Source of the DNA: Gracilaria vermiculophylla
Lineage: Eukaryota > Rhodophyta > Florideophyceae > Gracilariales > Gracilariaceae
Direction: 5' to 3'
Length of the DNA: 64,000 bases
Assembly: GCA_019155205.2 (NCBI GenBank)
Contig: JAHNZQ020000004.1
Location: 626,658 to 690,657, forward strand
Under the pieces are notes generated by a model. That model made no database searches. It was given only the letters and a program-made list of their open reading frames with translations, and was not told where the DNA came from. Shown here one piece after another: positions 52,269-62,864 of this stretch. Every line of letters begins with the position of its first letter. Within the stretch, counting starts at the first letter, position 1. Made by a program: the position numbers and the translations under genes.

Positions 52269-53378
52269 ATGACGCTTCGTCGCCAAACACCGACAGAGCA
52301 TCAACAACAAACCTCCCAGTCCCATCCGTCGAACCCAAGAAAGAGACCAGCCTCAATGTTGTCTCCAAAGCCTCAGCCCGGAGAGCTCGAGATGCTCATC
52401 CTCCCGGAACCCGCCGTGTACCGTGTCCGCGTTGAACTCTCGGCCCCGCCTTCGCCAAACTACAAGCGGCAGCGCGCCGCCGAGAGCGACGCCAGCTCAT
52501 CGGTCAAAGACATTGACGAGCCTGACCACTTTCCGCCCGATTCCGTGCCCGCCCTCGTGCAGCAGCTGCACACCCTTCTCAATTACATCGCCGCCAAACC
52601 CGCTCTTCACCACGCCTCTGCTAGTTTTCTGCGCGACTCGCTTCGCACCTTGCTGTTGCAGAACGAGAAAGCGGCCGTCGACGCCCTCAACGCGGCTGCA
52701 AAGGCGCACCGACACGCGTTTTTGGCCGGGGTGGCGCCGCCCCAACAGCTTTTCTCCAATTTGCCGGACGAAATCACCAAGCACATATTCACTTTTCTCG
52801 ACGGTAAGAATCTCGCTAGGTGCCGAGAAGTGTGTGCCAAATGGAATGCGTTTGCGAGTTGTGAGACGCAATGGAAGAGCTTGGTGACTGGACAATGGCG
52901 CTCACTGCAGTCGGACCTTCACGCGTGGAAGCTGGTGGACAGCACTGTGGACCCGCACTCGCCCAACCGATGGAGAATGATCTACCCGAAGGCGTCACGT
53001 ATTCCCAAGTGGCGCTGCCGACTGCAGAAGACCGGCCGCTTTATGTGCAACCTGGTGGCGCACCAAATCGGGGGCTCGGCCATTGGAGAGTCTGGGCTGC
53101 CCGAGGTTCTTGTGGTTGAGAGACGCTTCAATCTGCAGCACTTGCAGGCGTTTGTGATGGCCGAAGCGACGGTTCTGTACTTTGAACCGGAATCGGAGCA
53201 GGACCGCTCGGGGTACGAGGATTTCATCGAGTATTTAATCAAGCGTACCCGCGCCGGACTGGCGCTTGATGATCAGCAGCGCTTTATTTTCATTCCACCG
53301 TGTGAATATACTCGAAGCAATGTGAAGTATGAGGGTCGGAGTCTACTGGGTGTGGTGCAAAACGCATATCCGCCATAA
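52269..53378 (+). CDS. F-box protein with C-terminal SPOC domain, copy 3
   Basis: 369 residues from the ATG at 52269, chosen because NPRKRPAS at about 22-29 aligns with RKRPAS of copy 1. Order: short Pro/Gln N-terminus, helical segment 92-150 (DSVPALVQQL, ASASFLRDSLRTLLLQN), F-box at about 164-210 (LPDEITKHIFTFLDGKNLAR, VCAKWNAFASCETQWKSL), SPOC at 247-366 (KWRCRLQKTGRFMCNLVAH, VLVVERRFN, LYFEPESEQD, YLIKRTRAGLAL, FIFIPPC, LLGVVQNAY). Very similar to copy 1 over the helical segment and SPOC, so these two are recent paralogs although on opposite strands 13 kb apart. Likely an SCF substrate receptor with a phosphopeptide-reading SPOC; inferred. Confidence 0.82.
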   Translation: MTLRRQTPTEHQQQTSQSHPSNPRKRPASMLSPKPQPGELEMLILPEPAVYRVRVELSAPPSPNYKRQRAAESDASSSVKDIDEPDHFPPDSVPALVQQLHTLLNYIAAKPALHHASASFLRDSLRTLLLQNEKAAVDALNAAAKAHRHAFLAGVAPPQQLFSNLPDEITKHIFTFLDGKNLARCREVCAKWNAFASCETQWKSLVTGQWRSLQSDLHAWKLVDSTVDPHSPNRWRMIYPKASRIPKWRCRLQKTGRFMCNLVAHQIGGSAIGESGLPEVLVVERRFNLQHLQAFVMAEATVLYFEPESEQDRSGYEDFIEYLIKRTRAGLALDDQQRFIFIPPCEYTRSNVKYEGRSLLGVVQNAYPP

Positions 53379-54545
53379 CCGCGTGCTTTGCGTCGGGTGC
53401 GTTTCTTTCGACGCAGGTGACTTTAGCTCACATTCTGACTGGAAACGCAGTCTTGGAGATAGCTTTGGATTAGTTTTGTTATATCACTGGCGATGGGACA
53501 ATAGGGGCACGCTTTCTGAGCCTCTGGCGCGCGGTGGCTGTTATGCCGCGCACTGGATTTTTATCCTTTTTGGCGCTAACGATGTGCATCGCGGTACGGA
53601 ACTCGGTACACTGTGGTCTCCTGCACTGGAACAGGAGAGCCGGCGTGCATCGCGCCGACACCGCTATGCATTGTGCTGAAAGTAAAAGAACGATGTCTCG
53701 TCGCAGTTTAAGCTGTATACTGTTATTTGGCGCCGACACTGCATGTGGGTGCCGACGCTATGACCGAATTGCACGACAGCCACGCCGAACTCGAGACGGG
53801 GACGCGCCGGCGGGACAACAAGCGTTCCGCGCACGGTGGAAACGCGTCGCGAGAGCGCCGCGGGTCCGCAGTGCGCAGCCGACGAGCGGCGGGAGAGAGA
53901 AGGCGCGCGCGCGCGCGTCGAGGGCGGGGGGGGGCGGTTGGAGGGTGGGGGGGGTTGGAGGGGGGGGGGTGGTTTGAAGTCGCTGTGGGGGCAAATTGCG
54001 AAAAAGTTTTGCGCGCGGCGCTGGCTGCGCGCGGACGGTGGGGGGGCCGGGGCGCGGGGGGCGTGGGGTGGGGGCGCGTCTGCTGCCAGCTGGAAGGGGA
54101 GGGGCGTGGCGTGTCGTACCGAGGCGCGTTGCGAGAGGGCGGCGCGCGGCATGCGGCGGCGCGCCGGCGTCTTGGGCACGCGCGCACGCGCGCACGCGCG
54201 CACCGGCGCGCCGACGCGTTGATTGACGAGTCGCGGAACGGGCGTGCGCGCGCGCGCGTGGCCACGCGGCGCCGTGGCCACGCGGCGCCGTGGCCACGTC
54301 AGCCGCGCGGCGGCGCGCGCCGCACTGCGCGCCCGACCGTCGCACGCGCCTCCTTGTGCGCCAGCGCCAATGGCGGCGCCGCGCGCGCGCCAGCTTGTCG
54401 GCGAGCGCCAATGGCGGCGCCGCGCACGCGCCGTTCTTCGCCGCGAACGCGCGCGCGTATCTATCGCGCCCGCCGCGCCGCCAGCGCGACGCGCGCCGCG
54501 CGCTCCGCGCCCAGCGCCCAGCGCCCCGCGCCCCGCGCCGCCGCC
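53379..54545. other. GC-rich promoter region of bZIP paralog 5
   Basis: 1.17 kb. From 53880 on it is almost pure G/C with G-runs (53930-54070). GTGGCCAC occurs three times spaced by GCGGCGCC (54258-54297), and GCCAATGGCGGCGCC occurs twice (about 54366 and 54410). The frame of paralog 5 is open upstream to 53727 but the extension is low complexity and not family-like. Confidence 0.45.
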
Positions 54546-56033
54546 ATGCCGCAGGCAGAGGACTGCATCCCGCGCGCGTTCGCACTGCTGCGCAACCAGT
54601 GGGCGGCCGACTTCCTCTTCTCCGACAACGATGAGCTGATGCACGGCGCGTTGATTGCGTCGCAAAAGGTGTTTGGCACGTTTTCCGTCGTCACGGACCC
54701 CACGCTGCCGGTGCGCTCGGACCACGACCTCGACGAGGCTGGCACCATGCTGTTCGCGTCCGCGTTCAACAGGGGCCTGCACACGGCGGGCTATGAAATC
54801 TGCCACAGGAAGAAGAGCGTGCAGGCTGTGAGCATCAACACGCGTTACATTGCGAAAACGATTCGCGACGACCAAACCGGGCAGCTGTTCTCCGTGGCCA
54901 GACACGCGCACCTGCGCGTCACCGAGGTGTCGTTCTGCCACCCGCAAACGCCGGGGTACCGTCAACAGGGCATTCTCATGTTTCGCACGGACATGTTTGA
55001 TGCGGCGATTGACAGGGCACGGCGCGCAAACGGCGCCGTTGACTTGCAGGCGGTCAAGCAGGCGCTGGTGTTCAGTTTCCTGTCCACTGAGTGGCGGCAA
55101 TGCCCAAAGTGCGGCAGTTACAACTCGGAGGTGTGCGGCTGCCCGGTGGAGAGCCGTCTCAAGATGGGGCCGCACGACTTTGGCCACGACCGCGACAGCC
55201 TGCTGCTGCACTCGGGCGCGTACAGCGGAGTTGTGGATGTTGCCGTGCACGCGATGCCGGACGCGCCGCCGCTGATTCGCAGAAGCGTGCGATCTTCCTC
55301 TGTGGTGGGCGTGTTTGTGGACGAGGCGGAGTCGCATTCCATGTGCACGTGGGCAATGTCGACGCTGTACGATAAATACGGCGTGGGGATGGCACGCATG
55401 AGCGTTTGGCGCGGTGCGGACAGCGATGGGGTGGGCGACGCGGGCGGGCAAGTGGTGAGCGCTGCGGGCGGGCATGTGGTGAGCGCCTCGGGCGGCAGCA
55501 GTGCGTGCGTGGATGCGGAGGAGGCGCTGGCGTTGTTTGCGGGGTGGGACGCTGCTGGGGACGACGACGGCGGCGGCGGGCAGTGGGACGGTGCGGAGCT
55601 GCAGCGTTTGCTGAGGTGGTTTGAGGAGGAGAGCGGCGCAGGTGGGGCGCCTGAAGCGCTGCGCGCGGTGTTACACGAGGAGGCGCGCGCGGGGCATGCG
55701 CCGCACGCGGGCGTGGGCGCGGCACACGTGGCGGGCGCGGCACACGTGGCGGACGCGGCACGTCGCGCGGTGCGCATTGCGCCGGCGCGCGGCGGCGAAG
55801 GCGCGGCGCAGCGCGGCGGCGCCGACGCCAACCAGGTGCGCGCCGAGCGGCGCAAGGCGCGCAACCGCGCCAGCGCGCAGCGCAGCAACGCGCGCAAGAA
55901 GGCGGCGCTGCAGCGGCTGCGCGACGAGCTGGGCGCGCTGCGTGCGCGCGAGCGCGAGCTGCGCCGCGCCGAGCGCGGCGCGCGCGAGCGCAATGCGCGC
56001 CTCCGCGAGCTGCTGGCCGCCGCGCCGCGCTAA
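54546..56033 (+). CDS. bZIP-type regulator, paralog 5
   Basis: 495 residues from the ATG at 54546 (CCGCCATGC context), where family similarity begins. Module: QWAADFLF (18-25), AKTIRDDQTGQLFSV, WRQCPKCG with Cys186/Cys189 and CGC 197-199, then a GAYSG segment. Linker contains Gly/Val/Ser repeats (GGQVVSAAGG, GGHVVSASGG) and Ala/His repeats. C-terminal bZIP: Asn440, Ser443, Ala444, Ser447, Asn448 for the invariant Arg; heptad positions Leu, Leu, Leu, Ala, Leu. Codons are almost exclusively G/C-ending, unlike paralogs 1-4. Clusters with paralogs 6 and 7 by its tight N-terminal start and the WRQC context. Confidence 0.8.
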   Translation: MPQAEDCIPRAFALLRNQWAADFLFSDNDELMHGALIASQKVFGTFSVVTDPTLPVRSDHDLDEAGTMLFASAFNRGLHTAGYEICHRKKSVQAVSINTRYIAKTIRDDQTGQLFSVARHAHLRVTEVSFCHPQTPGYRQQGILMFRTDMFDAAIDRARRANGAVDLQAVKQALVFSFLSTEWRQCPKCGSYNSEVCGCPVESRLKMGPHDFGHDRDSLLLHSGAYSGVVDVAVHAMPDAPPLIRRSVRSSSVVGVFVDEAESHSMCTWAMSTLYDKYGVGMARMSVWRGADSDGVGDAGGQVVSAAGGHVVSASGGSSACVDAEEALALFAGWDAAGDDDGGGGQWDGAELQRLLRWFEEESGAGGAPEALRAVLHEEARAGHAPHAGVGAAHVAGAAHVADAARRAVRIAPARGGEGAAQRGGADANQVRAERRKARNRASAQRSNARKKAALQRLRDELGALRARERELRRAERGARERNARLRELLAAAPR

Positions 56034-56921
<888 letters not shown>

Positions 56922-56940
56922 CCGCCGCGCGCTGCCGTAC

Positions 56941-58313
56941 ATGCTCCCCCCGCCCGACCGCATGAGAGACGCCGCCGACGCGTCGCTGCACACCGCCCTG
57001 TCCTGCCTCCGCCATGACTGGGTGTTCGACTTTGTGTTCGGCGACCACCGCCACCTGCTGCGCCGCGCCCTGCTGCACAGCGCCCATCTCGGCGGCTCGT
57101 ACCTCGTGCAGACGCACGCCGCCGCCGGCGCCCCGCTCCCGCCCCCGCCCGCCCGCGTCTGCGAGAGCGGCACCATGCTCTTCATGAGCGCCGCCACGCG
57201 CGGCGCCCGATCCGTCGGTTTCGAGGTCGTGCGCCGCAACCACTCGCTGTCGCCGCTGCACCCCAACGACCTGTACCTCTCGCGCATCGTGCGCGACGAC
57301 GACACCGGCGTGCTGCTCTCCGTCGCCGACCTGCCCGACACCGGCATGATCCAGCTGTCGTACTGCAATATCGTCAGCCCGCGCCTGCGCGAGCACGCCT
57401 TTGTGCTGCTGCGCAAGGACCGCTTTCTGCGCATGGTGCGCCCCTCGGCGGGCCGCTTCGACCCCGACGCGTGCAGCCGCGCCATGGCGTACCGCCTGTT
57501 CGGCACCGAGTGGCGCCAGTGCGCGCAGTGCGCGCAGTGCGCCAGCGCCGACCCGGCCGCGTGCGCCTGCCGCGTGCGCCCGCTGCCCGCGCGCAGCGCC
57601 CTGCACCCGGCGCGCGAGATGGAAAACATGCTGGCGCACGCCGGCTCGCACGCGGGCGTTGCGCAAGTGTCCATGTTCGCCACCGACAGCGGCGAGCAGA
57701 TCTTCGCCGCCACCGTCGAGTCGCGCTCGGAGATCAGCGTGCTCGCCGACGCCGACGAGGAGCAGCGGCTCGCCGCGTGGGCCATGCGCCTCGCCGCGCC
57801 GCCCAGCCCGCTGCCGCTGCTGCGCGTGGCCGCGCCCGACGCCGGCGGCGCGCTGCCGTCGCACGACGTGCTGTTCGGCAGGGCCTGCATGTCGATGGAC
57901 CTCGGCGACGCCGCCGCCCTCTTCGAAGACGTGCTGAACTCGCCGCGCGCGCCGCTCGGCGCCGACGGCGCCGACGGCGCGCCCAACCTCGGCACGCTGC
58001 TGGACGACGTGGTGGGCGTCGACGTCAGCGGCGGCGCGCGCGCGCGCGAACGCCACTGCGCGCGCTCGCCGCGCAGCCCGCTGCTGTCCGCCGACGACGG
58101 CGAGCTCGGCGGCGGCCACGACGGCGACGGCGCGATTTCGCTGCTGCTGGAGCGCGCCAGCGGCGACGGCGACGCGCCGCGCGATGAATGGGCCAGCTGG
58201 CGCGCGCACCCTGCGGCTGGCGAGGCCGCGCCGCGCTGGGCTGGCGCGAAACGCTGGCCGCCGCCGCACCGCGTCGACAGTGGGCGCAGCAACGAGCGCG
58301 AGAGCGGTGCGGC

Positions 58314-58350
<37 letters not shown>

Positions 58351-58632
58351 GCGGCGGCGACCGACACGGCCAGCGCGCGGCGCGCGGTGCGCATCGCGCC
58401 GGCGCCGTACAGCGTGCGCAGCGAGCGCGTGGACGCGACGCAGCGCAAGCTGGAGCTGAGAAAGGCGCGCAATCGGGCGAGCGCGCAGCGCAGCAACCTG
58501 AGGAAGAAGCTGGCGCTGCAGAAGCTCAAGGACGAGCTGCGGCGCATGAGCCAGCGCGAGCGCGACCTGCGGCGCAGGGAGCGGCTGCTGCGCGAGCACA
58601 ACCTGCGGCTGCGCGCCGCAGCGGGCGCATGA
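56941..58632 (+). CDS. bZIP-type regulator, paralog 6
   Basis: 563 residues; a second Met at residue 8 is a possible start. Module: HDWVFDFVF (25-33), SRIVRDDDTGVLLSV (114-128), then an altered zinc site WRQCAQCAQC (191-200) with CAC 208-210. The CPxCG motif appears replaced by a duplicated Cys-Ala-Gln unit, leaving Cys194, Cys197, Cys200, Cys208, Cys210. Linker rich in Ala/Gly/Asp with an Ala run. bZIP: Asn511, Ser514, Ala515, Ser518, Asn519 for the invariant Arg; heptad positions Leu, Met, Leu, Leu, Leu. Extreme GC at third positions. Preceded by the 102-nt C run. Confidence 0.82.
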
Positions 58633-59642
58633 CAGCGCCGCGCCCAGCGCTCGACACCATCTAAGCCAACAGTTGACTGTGTAATGTGTCGGAAAGCTAA
58701 TTTGACTTGGAACTTGACGAGTGAGGCCAACCTCATTGGCGTTGTTCTGCAGTACTGATGTTCGATACGTCTTATGAAAGCTGGGTGTGTTGGCTTTTTT
58801 GTGTACCAAATGTTGGCTTGTAACATAGAAAGCAAAACGTCGTGGTACGTGAAACAGTGAAGCGCCCCAAATGGTACTGTTTTTGCACAGAGGTTTAATG
58901 TGCGGCGCGTGCCAAGCTCGTGTGCACTGACGGCACCAGCGCGCACAGAGCCGTTGATTAGGCTAAGCCGCTCGGTCCCACCTCGAGCATTTCAAGCCAT
59001 GAGATCAACAAAGGACGATGCATCGACTTACTTGGCGACCGCATCGCTCGCTGCATGTGCCAACTGTAGAAGCACAGTTGAGAGCGCGCTTCTGAGCGGC
59101 GCGAGAAGCAGCAATCTTGCAATACACATCCCCTCTGCGCGGGGGAACCTACGGGGGGGCACAGGCGCGAACTAAGAGCGTCCCCGCCATCTTTGCCTGC
59201 GCGAGACGAAAACACCGCACCGCGCACCTCTTTCGACTCATTGTCGGAGCTACCGAACAGCTGCGCCGCCAACACTGCCGCAGTTACTTTTACTGTGAAC
59301 AATTGGTGCGCGCAAGCCACGCGCGTCGTCGTCTCTTCCCGCGTCGTCTCTTCCCGCGTGGCCGCGTGGCCGCGTGGCCGCAGCGTGGCCGCGAGGCCGC
59401 GAGGCGCCGCGTGGCCGCGAGACCGCGGGTCCGCGAGGCCGCGTGGGGGCGCCGGCTCCTCGAAGCGGTGCCAGCGCCATTATGGAGGCGAGCTTCGCGG
59501 CCACTGGCTGTTCCCGCCAGCGCAGCGCGCGTGCTGCAGGCGCGTGGCGCGTGCTGACTATGCGCATCGCCGCCGTTGATAACGCCGCCGCCTCGCCGCG
59601 CGCCGCGCTGGCCGCCCCTCCGCCCCGACGCGCGCCTCTCCC

Positions 59643-59688
<46 letters not shown>

Positions 59689-59723
59689 ACAAACGAGCTG
59701 CCGCACCGCCCCCTCCCCGCCCC
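58633..59723. other. Intergenic upstream of bZIP paralog 7
   Basis: 1.1 kb. Composition drops to balanced at 58650-58900, then rises. GTGGCCGC-type repeats at 59350-59440 and the CGCCCAC repeat at 59644-59685. No supported ORF. Confidence 0.45.
59644..59685. repeat. Six tandem copies of CGCCCAC
   Basis: A perfect 7-bp repeat unit, six copies, ending 38 bp before the start codon of bZIP paralog 7. A likely length-variable element of the leader or core promoter. Confidence 0.9.
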
Positions 59724-61270
59724 ATGCAGCCGCCCGCCGCTGCCAGTGGGGCGCAGCTTCCCGACGTCGAGCACCTGCTGCAAGTGCTGCGCCACGACTG
59801 GGTGTGGCGCTTCTTCTTCGAGTCCGACCACCTGCACGCCGACATGTTCGCGCTCGCCGCGCAGGACCGCTTCTCCATGATGTTCGACCTGACCGTGCAG
59901 ACCGAGCACGGCAGCGACGCGCACGCCAACTCGTACGCCGTGCGCGCGCGCCACCGCGCCCTCATCCTGCGCTCCTTCTCCAACGGGCCCATCACGGTGG
60001 GCTTTGGCGTGTGCGACCGCGTCACGTCGTCGCTGTCGCTCGCGTGCCGCCAGCGCTACTTTGGCAAGGTGGCGCGCGACGACTCGCGCGCCGTCGTGTA
60101 CTTCATCGCCTCCGACCGCGCGCTCAACTGGCTCGAGATCAGCACGTACTCCATGCTGAGCCGCGCCACGCGCGCGCACGCCTTCTCCATCTTCCGCCGC
60201 GACCGCTTCATGAGCGCCGTGCAGTCGCTGCGCCAGCCGCCGTTCTGCACCGCCGCCGTGCGCGCGTCGCTGCTGTACCTGTACGAGGCGCTGGAGACGC
60301 GGCCGTGCGGCGGGTGCGGCGGCGCCGCCGCGCCGCGCGCGTGCGCGTGCGAGCTGCCGCTGCGCACCAAGAGGCACGCGCGCGACACGGCGGCCGACGT
60401 GTGCAACATGCGCCTGTACACGGGCACGTTCCGCGGCGCCGCCTCGCTCACGCTGTGCTCCGACGCGTCGCCCGTGTTCTGCAGCACGTACCGCTCCTCG
60501 TCGCGCGTGCACCTGCAGCACGCGGACGCGCACAGCAAGCGCGAGCTCGTCGAGTGGGCGATGGGCTACATTGTGCGCGCCGCCTCGGTGAGCCCGCTGC
60601 AGCTGGTGATGGCCGAGACGGCGCGCATGAAGTGCCGCCTCGTCACGCCCACCGACACGTTCCTGCTGGCGTCCATGGCCGAGTGGGTGCTGTCCTCGCC
60701 GCCGCGCGCGCACGGCGTGCACACGTTGCCGGACGGCGCGCACACGTTGCCAGACGGCGTGCACACGTTGCCAGACGGCGCGCACACGTTGACAGACGGC
60801 GTTGCCACGTGCGCGGACGGCGTGGCCACGTGCGCGGACGGCGTGCACACGTGCGCGGACGGCGCCACGGCGAGCGCGGGCGCGCGCGGCGCCTTCGCGG
60901 CTGGCGCCGCTGCGCTGGACGCGCTGTGGCAGCACGCGCAGCTGCAGCGGCTGCTGGGCGACGAGCAGTGCGCGCTGCCGAGCAACGTGCTGCTGAGCGA
61001 CGGCGACGGCGACGGCGCCGACGCGGCGGCGCTGGATGCGTGCGCGCTGGCGGCGCGCGCGCTCGAGGACGGGCCGCGGGCGCGGCGCGGCGGCTGCGCG
61101 CTTTCGGCGGCGTGCTCGCGGGGCGGGAGCGGGAGCGCGAGCGCGAGCGCGAGCGCGAGCGCAAGCGTGAGTGCGAACGCGAACGCGAACGCGAACGCGA
61201 GCGCGAGCGAGGGCGCGGGGCGGGCGCGGGCGCGGCTGGCGGTTCTGGCGCCGGCGCGCGCGGCGCAGAG

Positions 61271-61303
<33 letters not shown>

Positions 61304-61529
61304 GGAGGCGGCCAAGGCGCAGATGGAGGAGGAGCGCAGAAAGCGGATTGAAGGGCGCAAGGCGAGGAACCGCGAGAGCGCGCAGCGGAGCAACGCGCGG
61401 AAGAAGCGGCAGCTGCAGCAGCTCAAGGAGGAGGTTGAGGCGGCGGGGGCCAGGGAGGCGTGGCTGCGCGCGAAGGAGAGGCGGCTGCGAGAGGAGAACA
61501 TGCGGCTGCGGGCGGCGGTGATGCGGTGA
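59724..61529 (+). CDS. bZIP-type regulator, paralog 7
   Basis: 601 residues. Module: HDWVWRFFFES (24-34), GFGV (93-96), FGKVARDDSRAVVYF (113-127), CGGCG at 195-199 (Pro lost from CPxCG) with CAC 207-209, NMRLYTGTFRG. The linker carries seven tandem 7-residue repeats (GVHTLPD type, from 60714) and an Ala/Ser/Asn hexanucleotide tract (61130-61210). bZIP: Asn549, Ser552, Ala553, Ser556, Asn557 for the invariant Arg; heptad positions Leu, Ala, Leu, Leu, Leu, ending 9 residues later. Start ATG is the first of the frame and aligns with paralogs 5 and 6. Confidence 0.82.
60714..60860 (+). repeat. Seven tandem 21-bp coding repeats
   Basis: Seven in-frame copies of a 21-bp unit (GGCGTGCACACGTTGCCGGAC-like) encoding GVHTLPD, GAHTLPD and GVATCAD variants within paralog 7. 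Copies 5-7 contain CACGTG. Units 1-4 and 5-7 form two subtypes, indicating stepwise expansion. Confidence 0.9.
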
Positions 61530-62864
61530 GCGCGCGCGGGGCCGTGCTTGACAGCACATTTTTGGTGATGGGCGCGCTGCACGACAGCGCGCAAACGTGT
61601 GGCGAGCTGCCGGCGCTGGCGGCGTCAGAGCTCGTGAGGCGCACGCGCTGCGGCAAGCGCCGAGTGTGAGAGGAACGTTAGGACTTGTTGTGGGGGGCGG
61701 CGCGCGTCAGGCGGCGGGGACCGTTTCACAGCGCGCAGCTGACGGCTGGCAGCTGACGGCAGGCCGCCGCCTCTCGCACTGCGCCTTTGACACGCTGCAT
61801 GTTTGTACTCGCTCTCGAGCTCGGCGCTGAGCGGCGCCTCGCGCACGCGAGGCGCCAGCAGCGCGCGCGCCCGAAGCTGAGTCAGCAGCGCCGCGTACCG
61901 CGCGCGCGCCCTCGCTGCCGCCGCGCCGCGACGCGGCTCTCCGCGCGCGCGCCGCGCGCGTGCCGCCTCGCGCGCCGCGCCAGCGAGGCCTCCTGCCGCG
62001 CGCGCGCGCGCCGCGCTGTGGAACGCGCGCGCGCGCGCCGCCGCCGCCGCCGCCGCCGCCGCCGTCGCCGCGCACGCCCCCAAGCACGTCAGCACCAACG
62101 GCGCGCCGCCGTGCCGCCGCGCCACGCCCGCTCGCATATGCCGCTCGTTGGGGCTTCGTCATCCCCCCTGTCGTCGCGATGCTTCATCTCGTCGCTAATT
62201 CACCTGCCGCGTGCTGCGCTCGCTCCAACCTCACGCGCGCCTTGCCGTTTGCCCGCGCCGCCCGCCCTCGTGCTCGAGAAACTAACGGCACACCGCGCCG
62301 CTGGCGCGCGCTCACCGCCGCCGCCGCGCGTGCGCTGCCTTCCACCCGTGCGCTCGCGCCTGGCAGTGCCGCCGTCGTCGCAAAACGCGCCCGCGCTCTC
62401 GTTGCTCTTTCCGTGCCGTGCCGCGCCGCTCCGCGTTGCAGTCCGTCCCCGCGCGCTGCTTCCACCAATGCCCTTCGCGCTGCGCATCGCCCTTGGCGCT
62501 CTCCGCCCCGCTCCCCCTCAACCTCCACGCGCAACGCCGCACGTCACGCAGAGCGTCTGCGCGCCCCACAGCCGCAGCGCTCTCGCCACCAACATGCCGC
62601 GCCGCCGCGTGCACACCGCGAATCGCCGCCGTGGCGACGAGCGCCACGAGACCGACCAGCGCATTTTAATATTCCGTCGCCACTGGCGCGCGCCGCCGCC
62701 GCCGCAGCGCCGCGCGCGTGCCATCCGCACTGCACCCACATAAAAGCCGCGCCAGCGCGGCAACCCACTGACTACAACACGACACGGCGCCGCAACCTCC
62801 CGCTCTCTCACCTTCCCTTCCCCCCCCCCCCCTCCCCCTACCTACCTCCTTCTACTCGCCGCCC
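61530..62864. other. GC-rich intergenic upstream of bZIP paralog 8
   Basis: 1.3 kb. Highly GC-rich with GCC/CGC repeats at 62037-62070. A TATA-like CATAAAAGC lies at about 62738 and a 13-nt C run at about 62820-62832 close to the start codon. Several long ORFs on both strands are shadows. Confidence 0.4.

Noticed and set aside
53664..55475. 603-codon minus-strand ORF opposite bZIP paralog 5
   Set aside because: A shadow frame of the GC-rich sense gene without recognisable domains.
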